A program made the position numbers and the translations under genes. Positions 42,948-52,608 of a stretch of 64,000 nt of DNA are shown in pieces (within the stretch, counting starts at the first letter, position 1; every line of letters begins with the position of its first letter). This DNA comes from Insolitispirillum peregrinum (GTDB lineage Bacteria; Pseudomonadota; Alphaproteobacteria; Rhodospirillales; Rhodospirillaceae), in the NCBI RefSeq assembly GCF_900156605.1, contig NZ_FTOA01000003.1, forward strand, positions 1-64,000, given 5' to 3'. The notes under the pieces were generated by a model, which was given only the letters and a program-made list of their open reading frames with translations, had not been told where the DNA came from and made no database searches.

Positions 42948-44611
42948 CCCCGGCTCTGTGCGCGACGTTGCTGAAGCCGGTCGAGCGTGGTCACGGCTGG
43001 GAAACCAAAGGGTTCTTTGGTGGTTTTAACCGTGGGTTCGAGGCGCTGCGGCGGGTCTATCGCAACAGCGTGCGGGCATCGGTGCGCCACGGGCTGCGCA
43101 TGCTGGTGCTCTATGCGCTGCTGGTCGGCGGGATGGCCTATGGCTTTGTGCAATTGCCGGGGGCCTTTTTGCCCGACGAAGATCAGGGGCTGATGTTCGT
43201 CTCGGTCTCGACCCCGGCCAACGCCAGTCAGGAACGGACGCTGGCGGTGTTGCAGCAGACCGAGGACTATTTCCTCAACAGCGAGCGGGATGTGGTGGGC
43301 AGCATCTTTACCGTCGCCGGGTTCAGCTTTGGCGGCAGCGGCCAGAATGCCGGGATCGCCTTTATCCAGTTGAAGGACTGGAGCCTGCGCACGGCGGCGG
43401 AAAGCCATGTCGCGGCGGTGGCCGAACGGGCGATGATGGCGCTGTATGCGATCAAGGATGCGGAAATTTTTGCCTTTGCCCCACCTGCGGTGCTGGAACT
43501 GGGCAATTCCAGCGGCTTTGAACTGCAGCTCGAAGACCGCGCCGGTCTGGGGCACGAGGCGTTGATCAATGCGCGCAACCAGTTGCTGGGGATGGCCGCC
43601 GAAGACCCGCGCCTGATCGCTGTCCGTCCCGAAGGTCTGGAAGACACGCCACAGTTCAATCTCAGCATTGACCACGAAAAGGCCAGTGCGCTGGGCCTGT
43701 CGCTGACCGATATCAACACCACCCTGTCCACCGCCTGGGGCTCGGCCTATGTGAATGACTTTCTGGAAAATGGCCGGGTGAAAAAGGTCTATGTGCAGGC
43801 CGATGCGCCCTATCGCATGCAGCCCGACGACCTGAAACGCTGGGAAGTCCGCAACAGTGCGGGCGAGATGGTGCCCTTTGCCACCATCATGGACAGCTTC
43901 TGGACCTATGGCCCGCCGCAGATCGAACGCTATAACGGCACACCGTCGAGCAAGATTGTCGGTTCGGCGGCTCCGGGGGTGTCGTCGGGCGAGGCGATGG
44001 CGGTGATGGAAGAGCTGGCCGCGCGCCTGCCTGCTGGCATTGGCATCTCGTGGACCGGGCTGTCTTACGAGGAACGACTGGCAGGCTCGCAGGCATCGGC
44101 CCTGTATGCCATCTCGATTCTGGTGGTGTTCCTCTGTCTGGCGGCGCTGTATGAAAGCTGGTCGGTACCGTTCGCGGTGATGCTGGTGGTGCCGCTGGGG
44201 GTGTTGGGGGCGGTGGCTGCCGTGCTGCTGCGCGGGTTGCCCAATGACATCTATTTTCAGGTCGGCCTGCTGACCACCATTGGTCTGACCGCCAAAAACG
44301 CCATCCTGATCGTTGAATTTGCCAAGGAATTGTACGACCGGGGCCGCTCGCTGAAAGGGGCGGTGATCGAAGCCGCCCATCAGCGGCTGCGGCCGATCCT
44401 GATGACTTCGCTGGCCTTCATTCTGGGGGTGTTGCCGCTGGCCATTGCCAGCGGGGCCGGATCGGGGGCGCAGAATGCCATTGGTGTTGGCGTGATGGGC
44501 GGGATGATCAGTGCGACGGTGCTGGCGATTTTCTTTGTGCCGGTGTTTTTCGTGCTGATCCAGCGCTGGTTTGGTAAATCGCCGAAAAGGGTATCTGTGC
44601 GCGAGGACTGA
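42947..44611 (+). pseudogene. RND efflux pump (AcrB/MexB type), C-terminal half
   Basis: This half begins in mid-protein at [17 protein letters not shown] and runs 554 residues to the stop at 44609-44611. Family blocks are [40 protein letters not shown] and [39 protein letters not shown] and the last helix [16 protein letters not shown] are also present. There is no start codon or ribosome binding site at the junction; the frame is open upstream only into sequence opposite the inverted half. Joined to the 488-residue half it makes 1042 residues, the normal length of an HAE1-type RND pump. Confidence 0.9.
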
Positions 44612-44641
44612 GGCAGACGGTTTTTCATCCTGCCTTGTTTT

Positions 44642-44668
44642 GGGGAGAGCTGGTAGCCACCTCTCCCC
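44642..44668. repeat. Inverted repeat downstream of the RND half-gene
   Basis: GGGGAGAG (44642-44649) pairs with CTCTCCCC (44661-44668). It lies 31 bases after the stop and has no T run after it, so it is a weak terminator candidate at best. The rest of 44612-44898 shows no gene; it should hold the promoter of the chemoreceptor. Confidence 0.4.
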
Positions 44669-44898
44669 TGCACGGCCTTGAGAGAGGGGGCTGTGGTTTC
44701 TTGTCGGTTTTGTGGCTGGAAACGCTTTTCCACGGACAGGTGATTGTTTTTGTATGCATAAATAGGAATGGTGGGTGAGGCCATCCGTGTCTGTGGTTGA
44801 AAGTCTCTGTTAGCGAAGAAGCTCGTGGCAGAAATCATCAACGCCCGCAAAAATGGTCTGACTGGTTGTTGACTGCACCCTGTTCCGGAGAAGGCAAC

Positions 44899-46998
44899 AT
44901 GTTACAGAACATATCATTTAAATGGATTATTGCCCTGTTTCTGGGATCGATTGCCGCCATTGCCTTCACCTATGGCGGGATTGAATTGCGACAGGCTCTG
45001 GTGGGCCGCGAGGAAGCGCGCGCGGTGGCGTCGGCAGTGGGGGCGAGCCGGTCCCTGCTGCAAACCCTGCTCAATACCCGCCTTGAGCGCGGAGCAATCA
45101 AGACCGCACTGCTGGGGGAAGGGCCCGCCCCGCAGGAACAGATCGACAAGGCGTTGCGCTATCGGCAGAAACTGGAGGAAGCCTATACCCTGTCGGTGAA
45201 AGCCCTTGAAACCAGCAAGGCCCCCGATGCCCCGGCGATGCTGGCAAACCTGCACAAGGCCCATGATGCGCTGGCTGCCCTGCGGGCACAGTTCGACCGC
45301 GACATGACCCAGCCAAAAGTGGCGCGCAAAGCGGACTCGCTGGACCTGTCGCAGACGGTATCCCAGAGCTTTCTTGACGCCCTGAACGCCACCACCAAAA
45401 TGGTGGACATGAGCATCTATGGTCTGGACCGCACTCTGGACCGTTACCTGACCATCAAGCGCGACGGGTGGGATGCACGGGCGAATTACGGCGCGGTGAT
45501 GGCCAAGGTCGAGGGATTCGTTGCCGGTGGGATGCCGGTTTCACAGCAGGATGCCCTTGCTCTGTACGAAATGCGGGGCAAGGCGCTGTCTGACTGGCGG
45601 CGGGTGATGGAAATGGCGGGATCAGCCGACGTTGCCGACGATCTTGTTACCGCCGTGCGCAAGGCTGATGCCGCCAATTTTTCCGGCGCAGTGTGGGCGG
45701 AAACGCAAACCCTGCATGGCAATCTGGTCGCCGGGCGTCCCGCCGGTATCGAGATCAAGGACTTGCAGGTTCTCAATACCGCCCGCAGTGGCCAGATTGT
45801 CGAGGTGCCGATGATTGCCCTTGACCAGATGGTTGCCCGGGCGGAAGTCCTGCAGGATGCGGCCAATTCCCAGTTGTGGCTGGCGGTGGCCGCCGTGCTG
45901 CTGGTGGCGCTGCTGTGTGCCATCGGGGTGATGGTGACCCATCGGGCGATTGGCATGCCGCTGAACAGGTTGCAAGGCACGATGGAGAAACTGGCGGCAG
46001 GCACTCTGGACCTGACGGTTCCCTATGCCAGGGCCGGGAATGAAATGGGGACCATGGCCCGCGCCGTGGTCTGCTTTCAGCAGGGCTTGCAGCATGCCCG
46101 CACCCTGGAACAGGACGCATCCAGTCAGCGGGAACAGCAGGAACAGCGCCGCCGGGACACCCTGCATGCGATGGCCGAAGAGCTGGATACGGCAGTCGGC
46201 GGCGCGGTGAGCACCGTTTCGGCAGCGGCAAGCCGGATGGAAACGTCGGCGCGCAACATGTCACAGTCGGCACAATCCACCCTGCAACAGTCCACCTCGG
46301 TGTCGGCCGCGGCGGAACAGGCATCGGCCAACGTCGCGGCGGTCGCCAGTGCCACCGAGGAACTGGGGGCGTCGGTGGGCGAAATCCGGCGGCAGATCGA
46401 ATTTTCGCGGCAAAATGCCCGTTCGGCGGTAGACGAAGCGCAGGATGCCACGGCGACCATTCAGGATCTGGAACAGGCAACCGGTCGGATCAGCAGCATT
46501 GTCGATCTGATCAACCAGATCGCCAGCCAGACCAACCTGCTGGCGCTGAATGCGACCATCGAGGCTGCGCGGGCCGGTGAGGCAGGCAAGGGTTTTGCGG
46601 TGGTGGCCAACGAAGTGAAGGGGCTGGCATCGCAGACGGCGCAGGCAACATCACAGATTGGCCAGCATATCGGAGCAATCCAGCAGACGACGGCGCGGGC
46701 GGTGCAGGCGATGGCCGATGTGGTGGCATCGATCGAAGCCATCCATCAGACCGCCGAGGCGACCTCGGTGACCATCGAGCAGCAGCTTGTGGCAACGCAC
46801 GAAATTGTTGATAGCGTTTCGCAGGCGTCGGCCGGCACGCGCGAGGTGACGGTGATCATCAGTGATGTGGCGCGCTCGGCGGGCGAAACCGAAGGCGATT
46901 CAGAAGAAATGTTGCAGGTTGCATCCGAGCTGGCCCATCGGGCGGCAGAACTGCAAGAGCGGGTCCGGCAATTCCTTGCCAGTATCCGCGCGGCCTGA
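44899..46998 (+). CDS. Methyl-accepting chemotaxis protein, copy 1
   Basis: This 699-residue transmembrane chemoreceptor has its first helix at about residues 9-30. A long all-helical periplasmic domain of about 300 residues follows, with a second helix near 325-350 and HAMP ([20 protein letters not shown]). The cytoplasmic signalling domain contains [40 protein letters not shown] and [20 protein letters not shown]. No CheR-binding pentapeptide is present at the C terminus. The ATG at 44899 is preceded by GGAGAAGG; an in-frame upstream ATG adds a charged tail before the membrane helix and is rejected. It is paralogous to the next gene. The ligand is unknown. Confidence 0.93.
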   Translation: MLQNISFKWIIALFLGSIAAIAFTYGGIELRQALVGREEARAVASAVGASRSLLQTLLNTRLERGAIKTALLGEGPAPQEQIDKALRYRQKLEEAYTLSVKALETSKAPDAPAMLANLHKAHDALAALRAQFDRDMTQPKVARKADSLDLSQTVSQSFLDALNATTKMVDMSIYGLDRTLDRYLTIKRDGWDARANYGAVMAKVEGFVAGGMPVSQQDALALYEMRGKALSDWRRVMEMAGSADVADDLVTAVRKADAANFSGAVWAETQTLHGNLVAGRPAGIEIKDLQVLNTARSGQIVEVPMIALDQMVARAEVLQDAANSQLWLAVAAVLLVALLCAIGVMVTHRAIGMPLNRLQGTMEKLAAGTLDLTVPYARAGNEMGTMARAVVCFQQGLQHARTLEQDASSQREQQEQRRRDTLHAMAEELDTAVGGAVSTVSAAASRMETSARNMSQSAQSTLQQSTSVSAAAEQASANVAAVASATEELGASVGEIRRQIEFSRQNARSAVDEAQDATATIQDLEQATGRISSIVDLINQIASQTNLLALNATIEAARAGEAGKGFAVVANEVKGLASQTAQATSQIGQHIGAIQQTTARAVQAMADVVASIEAIHQTAEATSVTIEQQLVATHEIVDSVSQASAGTREVTVIISDVARSAGETEGDSEEMLQVASELAHRAAELQERVRQFLASIRAA

Positions 46999-47015
46999 AC
47001 ATCTGGAACCGTCGG

Positions 47016-47051
47016 AATGGCACGGATCGGGATGGGTCCGTGCCATTTTTT
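47016..47051 (+). terminator. Rho-independent terminator of chemoreceptor copy 1
   Basis: An 11-bp perfect stem (AATGGCACGGA with TCCGTGCCATT) with a ten-base loop is followed by T's to 47051. It lies 17 bases after the stop codon. Confidence 0.88.
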
Positions 47052-47454
47052 ATGGCCATTACAGCGAGGGGGCAGCGAGAGTCGCGATCATGGAAGGGCG
47101 ACTGCAATGGTATTTTTCACTATTTTTACGGGTGAAAATTTGCGTACCAATAATTTCTTTTTGCTGATTTAATGAATGGTTATGATTGATTTTCGTGATG
47201 GTTTCTTCTTGGGGTAACCTTTATTCGTTTGTATAGTTGACAGATGGACAAGGATTTAATATTTATTTTTATACACAAAAATTCAGTTGGTGGATTCCGG
47301 CTCTGAAACCCGCTCAGGCACTGGAAGCCAGACGGATTGTTGTATGATTCTGGTACCCTGATGAGTGAGCCATCAAGCATGGTCCATCTCATCGCGACAG
47401 GGCTTTGCACCCTCATCACCGCTATTTCCCGGTGTCATCACCAAGGGGGACTTC
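47052..47454. other. AT-rich intergenic stretch upstream of chemoreceptor copy 2
   Basis: No supported gene lies in these 403 bases. The stretch 47100-47290 is distinctly AT-rich compared with the window and should hold the promoter of the second chemoreceptor. I could not identify a convincing sigma-28 promoter. A short in-frame extension upstream of 47455 (from 47365) is not conserved with copy 1. Confidence 0.6.
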
Positions 47455-49554
47455 ATGCTGCAGACCATGTCTCTGAAGTGGATGATCGGCCTGTTCCTTG
47501 GTGCAATTGCAAGTGTGGTCATTCTATATGGAATGGTTGAGCTGAGGATTGCCATACAAGGCTGGCGGAATGCGTTGCATGTCGAGCAGGCCGCCGACAT
47601 CAGCCGGAGCCTGCTGCTGGCTCAGACCAACATCCGCCTGGAACGGGGGGCTTACCGCGCGGCCTTGATGACCGATAGACCGGTCGAGCAGGAGCTGTTG
47701 ACGAAAATCCAGCGCTATCGCCAGGTGGCGGAGGACAATTATGCCACCGCGGTGAGCCTGATCGAACAGCAGGGGAGAGCAAGCAGTCTGGCAACACTGG
47801 CGTCCCTGCGCACGAGCCACGAGGCGTTCGCGAGCCAGCGTGGGCAACTTGATCGTGAGATGGCGGTGGCTCGTAGCGCCCGGTCTGCCGCCTCTCTGGA
47901 ACAGTCGCAGACGGTTTCCCAGACTTTCCTGATCGCCCTGCATGAAACGGCGGAAATGGTTGATGACGGGGTACATGGCCTTGATCGCACGCTGGACCAC
48001 TATCTGGCGTTAAAGCAGGAAAGCTGGGCCAGTCGCAGTGATTACGGCACGCTGATGGCCAGAACGGAAAGCGCGCTCGCCAGCGGTCAGGCTTTGCCGC
48101 AGGACGAGGCGCGCGAGCTGTACGAAAGCCGGGGGGCGGTGCTGGCCGACTGGAAACAGGTGCGGGATGTCTTGCTGTTACCCGGCGTGCCGGATACGGT
48201 TCGTGCAGCGGTGCGCAAGGCGGATGAAAACAATTTTGGCAGTGCCGTTTGGCAGGAAATGCACACGCTGTATGCCAATCTGGTTGCCGGTCGCCCGACT
48301 GGCCTGACCTTACAGCAGCTACAAGACCTCAATGCCGCGCGCAGTGCCATGATTGCCGATGTGGCGATGATCGCCATCGAACAGATTGTGCAGGAATCGC
48401 ACCGGTTGAAGGCCGAGGCGCTCAGGGTGGTGTGGATTGCCAGTGGTGCACTGGTGTTGGTGCTGGTGCTGTGTATTGGCGGAGTCTGGATGGCACACCG
48501 GGGAATCGGGGTGCCTCTGACCGCGTTACAGACATCCATGCAGTCGTTGGCGGCAGGAACGCTGGACTTGACCATTCCTTATACCCGTGTTGGCAACGAA
48601 GTCGGCAGCATGGCGCGGGCGGTGGTCTGTTTTCAGGACGGTCTGAAACGTGCGCGGGACCTGGGGGAAGAGGCCGCCCGTCAGCGGGAATTGCAGGCAG
48701 TCCGTCGGCGGGAAACGTTGCTTGAGATTGCCGCTGATCTGGATCGTCAGGTCGGGGGCACAGTATCTTCGGTGTCTTCGGCGGCGGCGCAGGTCAAGGG
48801 GACCGCACACAGCATGTCAGGGTCTGCCAGTTCGACCCTGCAACAATCGACCTCGGTTTCGGCGGCGGCCGAACAGGCTTCGGCCAGTGTGGCGGCGGTG
48901 GCCGGTGCCGCCGAGGAGCTGGGGGCGTCGGTGGGTGAAATCCGTCGGCAAGTGGTGTTTTCCGTGGCACGGGCGCGAACCGCCGTCGAAGAAGCTCAGG
49001 ATGCTGCCGGGATTATCGGGGAGCTGGAAGAGGCAACGGGCCGGATTACCAGCATCGTTGACCTGATCAGTCATATCGCCAGCCAAACCAATCTGCTGGC
49101 GCTGAACGCAACCATCGAAGCCGCCCGTGCCGGGGCCGCAGGCAAAGGATTTGCAGTGGTGGCCAATGAAGTCAAGGGGTTGGCATCTCAGACTTCGCTG
49201 GCGACGTCGCAGATTGGTCAGCACATTGGTGCCATTCAGCAAACGACCACCCGTGCGGTGCAGGCGATGGCCGGTGTGGCGGAGACGATCGCGGGCATCA
49301 GCGAAACAACCGAAGTCATTTCGACCACCATTGAACAGCAATTGATGGCAACCAACGAGATTGTGGACAGTGTGATGCAGGCATCGGCGGGCGCGCGCGA
49401 GGTGTCGGTGATTATCACCGATGTGGCGCGGTCGGCTGGGAAAACCGAAGATGATGCCGGTCAAATGCTGGAGGTTTCTTCGGAACTGGCCCGGCAGGCG
49501 GCTGCATTGCAGGCTCAGGTTCAGCAGTTTCTGATCAATATTCGAAGTACTTAA
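47455..49554 (+). CDS. Methyl-accepting chemotaxis protein, copy 2
   Basis: This 699-residue chemoreceptor has exactly the same length as copy 1. [20 protein letters not shown] parallels [20 protein letters not shown]. It has the same helical periplasmic domain, a HAMP ([20 protein letters not shown]), and the signalling core [20 protein letters not shown] followed by [20 protein letters not shown]. The periplasmic parts have diverged much more than the cytoplasmic parts, as expected after duplication and ligand change. The ATG at 47455 lies 8 bases after a GGGGG stretch. Confidence 0.93.
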   Translation: MLQTMSLKWMIGLFLGAIASVVILYGMVELRIAIQGWRNALHVEQAADISRSLLLAQTNIRLERGAYRAALMTDRPVEQELLTKIQRYRQVAEDNYATAVSLIEQQGRASSLATLASLRTSHEAFASQRGQLDREMAVARSARSAASLEQSQTVSQTFLIALHETAEMVDDGVHGLDRTLDHYLALKQESWASRSDYGTLMARTESALASGQALPQDEARELYESRGAVLADWKQVRDVLLLPGVPDTVRAAVRKADENNFGSAVWQEMHTLYANLVAGRPTGLTLQQLQDLNAARSAMIADVAMIAIEQIVQESHRLKAEALRVVWIASGALVLVLVLCIGGVWMAHRGIGVPLTALQTSMQSLAAGTLDLTIPYTRVGNEVGSMARAVVCFQDGLKRARDLGEEAARQRELQAVRRRETLLEIAADLDRQVGGTVSSVSSAAAQVKGTAHSMSGSASSTLQQSTSVSAAAEQASASVAAVAGAAEELGASVGEIRRQVVFSVARARTAVEEAQDAAGIIGELEEATGRITSIVDLISHIASQTNLLALNATIEAARAGAAGKGFAVVANEVKGLASQTSLATSQIGQHIGAIQQTTTRAVQAMAGVAETIAGISETTEVISTTIEQQLMATNEIVDSVMQASAGAREVSVIITDVARSAGKTEDDAGQMLEVSSELARQAAALQAQVQQFLINIRST

Positions 49555-49583
49555 TATTCGGAATTTGCGGCCCAACTAATATT

Positions 49584-49602
49584 GACATTCATTCTCATTA
49601 AA
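49584..49602. promoter_or_regulatory. Fur-box-like site upstream of the ECF sigma gene
   Basis: On the minus strand this 19-mer (TTTAATGAGAATGAATGTC) matches the classical 19-bp Fur consensus at about 13 positions by my count. It overlaps a TTGACA (49582-49587) that could be a -35 element. Iron-controlled expression of the fecIR-like genes is expected. Confidence 0.55.
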
Positions 49603-49686
49603 TGTAAGGGTGCGGTCTTTCCAGATCGTTCATGACCTGCTTGTGGTCATGGGCGACGCCAACAAAAAGGCGCGGGTCGCACGCTG

Positions 49687-50217
49687 ATGACAGGCAACAG
49701 GCACGGCACTTTCCATGATGGACCGGTCGATGTGTTCGTGTCGCACCGGGCGGCGCTGGTGGACTACGCAACGCCGATTCTTGGCTGTCGTTCGCGGGCC
49801 GAAGACATCGTACAGGATGCGTTTCTGCGCTTTAACACGGCAGCAACCGAGGCGGACCCACCGATCACGCACCCGGTGGCCTATCTCTATCGCATTGTGC
49901 GCAATCTGGCGCTGAACTGGCGGCGCAGCCAGAAAAACATCGGGCGGGAAACCAGCGAGCCCGCCATTCTGGACGCCGTTGCCGCCCAGACCCCGTCACC
50001 CGAGGAGCAGGCCCTGTACCGCGATGAGTTGCGGGTGATGATGGCCGCGCTGGAAGAATTGCCGGAACGGACCCGCCGTGCCTTTGAACTGCACCGGCTG
50101 AACGGCTATACCTTTCAGCGTGTGGCAGAAACGCTCGGCATTTCGGTGGGGCTGGCCCATCAGCTGGTCCGCGATGCCCTGACGTTCTGTGCAAGCCGTC
50201 TGGATGATGATGACTGA
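49687..50217 (+). CDS. ECF sigma factor (FecI-like)
   Basis: This 176-residue sigma factor has region 2 at about residues 18-80 (SRAEDIVQDAFLRFN, AYLYRIVRNLALNWRRSQ) and region 4 at about 118-170 (ALEELPERTRRAFELHRLNG, RVAETLGISVGLAHQLVRDA). It should drive the downstream TonB receptor genes when released by the FecR-like protein, whose gene overlaps its end. A Fur-like site precedes it. The C-terminal SRLDDDD is short, as usual for FecI proteins. Confidence 0.9.
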   Translation: MTGNRHGTFHDGPVDVFVSHRAALVDYATPILGCRSRAEDIVQDAFLRFNTAATEADPPITHPVAYLYRIVRNLALNWRRSQKNIGRETSEPAILDAVAAQTPSPEEQALYRDELRVMMAALEELPERTRRAFELHRLNGYTFQRVAETLGISVGLAHQLVRDALTFCASRLDDDD

Positions 50218-51262
50218 TACCGCAAAGACTCCCCCGGATGATCCGGCGCGCCGTCAGGCCGACGAGGCACTGGGGCAGGCCATCGACTGGCTGATGGCCG
50301 AACAGGCGGCGGCAACGGCCAGCGAACGGGCACAGATACAGGCTGCCCGCGTCCAGTGGTTGGCCGATGATCCGCTGCGCGGCAAGGCCTGGCGCAAGGC
50401 AGAACGGGTTTGGCGCCTGAGTGGCGAGGCGTTGCCGCTGATCCAGCCGGGTGTGTCTGTGCCGATGGCCGAGACACCGCCGGTGGTGGTGGCCTTTCCG
50501 TCGCCCTCTGTCCGCAAGACTCCGTGGCGTCGCCGGGTTGGCGGGCTGGCGGCAGCGGCCTGTCTGGCGCTGGTGGTGATCAGCGGCGGCTGGATGCCAT
50601 GGGGGGCGGAATACCGCACCGGCACCGGCACGATGCAGCAGATTACCCTTGCTGACGGCAGCCAGATCAGTCTGGCGGCGGGCAGTGCGCTGGATACGGC
50701 CTTGTCCGCCGATCGTCGTGGGGTGATCCTGCGCGAAGGTCAGGCGTTTTTTCAGGTGGCCCCGGATCGCCAGCGGCCTTTTGTGGTGTCGGCGGGGGCG
50801 ATGACCATCACCGTTACCGGCACAGCCTTTGACGTGCAGCGCGAAGAGACGGAAACGGTGGTGGCGGTGGCCTCTGGCGCGGTCGAGGTGCGGATAGAGG
50901 GCGGCGAAACCCTGTCGCTGAAGCCCGGAGACCGGGTTCGCCTGACCGCAACGGGCAGGGCGGTACAGCGGGACCGGGTGACCGCGCAGGAACTGGGCCT
51001 GTGGCGGGATGGCCGTCTGGTGGTCAGCAACCAGCCGGTGGTGCAGGTGATTGAAACCCTGCGCCATCACTTCCATGGCCTGATCGTGCTCCAGGATGCC
51101 GACGGCAAGGGGCAGATGCTGGCCGGGCGGGCGGTGACCGGTGTTTTTGACCTGCGCGATCCCCGCACGGCGCTGGAAACCATCGCCCGCCTGCACGGTG
51201 GTTCGGTGCGCCAGATCACCCCCTATGTGCTGGTGGTGTCCGCCGCAGACGGAAAAAACTGA
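50210..51262 (+). CDS. FecR-like anti-sigma/sigma regulator
   Basis: This protein has about 350 residues and three tandem ATGs (50204, 50207, 50210) as possible starts overlapping the sigma stop; I chose the last. The N-terminal cytoplasmic DUF4880 region (QADEALGQAIDWLMAEQAAA, DPLRGKAWRKAERVWRLSG) binds the sigma factor. One membrane helix near residues 108-126 follows, then the periplasmic FecR domain (ADGSQISLAAGSALDTALSA, VTGTAFDVQREETETVVAVA). The C-terminal STN-like part contacts the TonB receptor signalling domain. It relays occupancy of the receptor at 52609-54951 to the sigma factor. Confidence 0.9.
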   Translation: MTDTAKTPPDDPARRQADEALGQAIDWLMAEQAAATASERAQIQAARVQWLADDPLRGKAWRKAERVWRLSGEALPLIQPGVSVPMAETPPVVVAFPSPSVRKTPWRRRVGGLAAAACLALVVISGGWMPWGAEYRTGTGTMQQITLADGSQISLAAGSALDTALSADRRGVILREGQAFFQVAPDRQRPFVVSAGAMTITVTGTAFDVQREETETVVAVASGAVEVRIEGGETLSLKPGDRVRLTATGRAVQRDRVTAQELGLWRDGRLVVSNQPVVQVIETLRHHFHGLIVLQDADGKGQMLAGRAVTGVFDLRDPRTALETIARLHGGSVRQITPYVLVVSAADGKN

Positions 51263-51323
51263 AGATCCTGCCGCCGTGGGTGTCCTGACAGGAGACCGAC
51301 CCTGTGCAGGAGCCTTGCTGACC

Positions 51324-52514
51324 ATGTTTCCGTCCCGCGCCTTTTCGCTCGCACCGCTGGTGGTGCAGAGTTTCGCCTGCTCGATGGCGATGATGGCCTT
51401 TGCCGCGCTGGTCGGTCCGATCGGGCGCACCGTGGGGCTGTCACCGTGGCAGATGGGCACGGTGGTCACCCTGTCCGGGATGGCGTGGGTGCTGGCCGCG
51501 CCGTTGTGGGGTCGGGCCAGTGACCGGCTGGGGCGTCGTCCGGTCCTGCTGACCGGCATTATGGGCTTTGCCCTGTCGTACCTCGTGCTGTGCCTGTTCA
51601 TTGCCTGGTCCCTGCGCACCCTGCCTGCCGAGGGATTGATCCTGCTCGGGCTGGTGCTGGCGCGCAGTGTCGGCGGGGTGTTCTTTGCCGCTGTCCCTGC
51701 CGCCAGCGTGGCGCTGATCGCCGACCATGTGCCCGCCGAACGGCGCACGCGGGCCATGGCCACCATGGGGATGGCCAACGGCGCCAGCATGGTGATCGGA
51801 CCGGCGGTGGTCGGGCTGATGGCCCCGTGGGGGATCGAAGCCCCGTTGCTGGTGATTTGCCTGCTGCCGCTGCTGGCAGCGGGGGTGTTGTGGTGGCGGG
51901 TGCCCCATGCCGCCCCGGTCAGCGGCACCACCAGCCTGCCACCACCCCGCCTGCAGGATCCCCGCTTGCGGCTGCCGCTTCTGGCCGCCTTTGCCAGCAT
52001 GGCCTCGGTGGCGGTGGCGCAGGTGGTGGTAGGATTTTATGTCATCGACCGGCTGGCGCTGTCGCCACAGCAGGGGGCGCAGGCCGCCGGGATGGTGCTG
52101 GCAACGGTAGGGGTATCGCTGGTGCTGACGCAGGCGTTGGTGCGGCATCTGTCGATGTCTCCGGTGTGGTTGATCCGCTGGGGGGCCATCTGCGCGGCGC
52201 TGGGCTTTCTGGCAGCCGGGATGGCCTCTTCGGTACCGCTGCTGTGCGTGGGCTATGGGGTGGCGGCGATGGGCATGGGGATGATCTGGCCGTCGGTGTC
52301 GGTATTGGCCGCCGGTGCCGTCGAGGCGCACGAACAGGGGGCCGCAGCCGGAGCCATCGCTGCCGCGCAGGGACTGGGGACGGTGGTCGGGCCGTTGCTG
52401 GGGACGGGTATTTATGCCCTGCAAGCCTCTGGTCCCTACTGGCTGGTGGCGACGGTGATGGCGGCGGTGGCTATCTTTGCGCAAAACACCCCTAAAAATG
52501 GGGGTATGGAGTGA
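51324..52514 (+). CDS. Major facilitator superfamily transporter
   Basis: This 396-residue inner-membrane transporter has about 12 helices. The loop 2-3 motif GRASDRLGRRPVLLTGI is the DHA-type signature and RTRAMATMGMANGASMVIGP lies in the helix 4-5 region. The ATG at 51324 (MFPSRAFSLAPLVVQ) fits; upstream codons overlap fecR. Between fecR and the TonB receptor it may export a siderophore or import a ferric-siderophore product. Drug efflux is the alternative, as the family is broad. Confidence 0.85.
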   Translation: MFPSRAFSLAPLVVQSFACSMAMMAFAALVGPIGRTVGLSPWQMGTVVTLSGMAWVLAAPLWGRASDRLGRRPVLLTGIMGFALSYLVLCLFIAWSLRTLPAEGLILLGLVLARSVGGVFFAAVPAASVALIADHVPAERRTRAMATMGMANGASMVIGPAVVGLMAPWGIEAPLLVICLLPLLAAGVLWWRVPHAAPVSGTTSLPPPRLQDPRLRLPLLAAFASMASVAVAQVVVGFYVIDRLALSPQQGAQAAGMVLATVGVSLVLTQALVRHLSMSPVWLIRWGAICAALGFLAAGMASSVPLLCVGYGVAAMGMGMIWPSVSVLAAGAVEAHEQGAAAGAIAAAQGLGTVVGPLLGTGIYALQASGPYWLVATVMAAVAIFAQNTPKNGGME

Positions 52515-52562
52515 AAATCTGAAAATCCGGATCGTTGGGGTGTCTTCTTCCTGACAGTAAAT

Positions 52563-52581
52563 GCGAATGATAATCGCTTGC
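52563..52581. promoter_or_regulatory. Fur-box-like site upstream of the TonB receptor gene
   Basis: GCGAATGATAATCGCTTGC matches the 19-bp Fur consensus at 13 positions with an intact AATGATAATC core. It lies 27 bases before the chosen ATG and excludes the earlier in-frame ATG at 52561 as a likely start. Confidence 0.7.
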
Positions 52582-52608
52582 TATTTTAGGATTCAGGAGA
52601 TACCACCG

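Noticed and set aside
44642..44668. Terminator after the RND C-terminal half
   Set aside because: The stem is present but no T run follows on either usable strand, so it is listed only as an inverted repeat.
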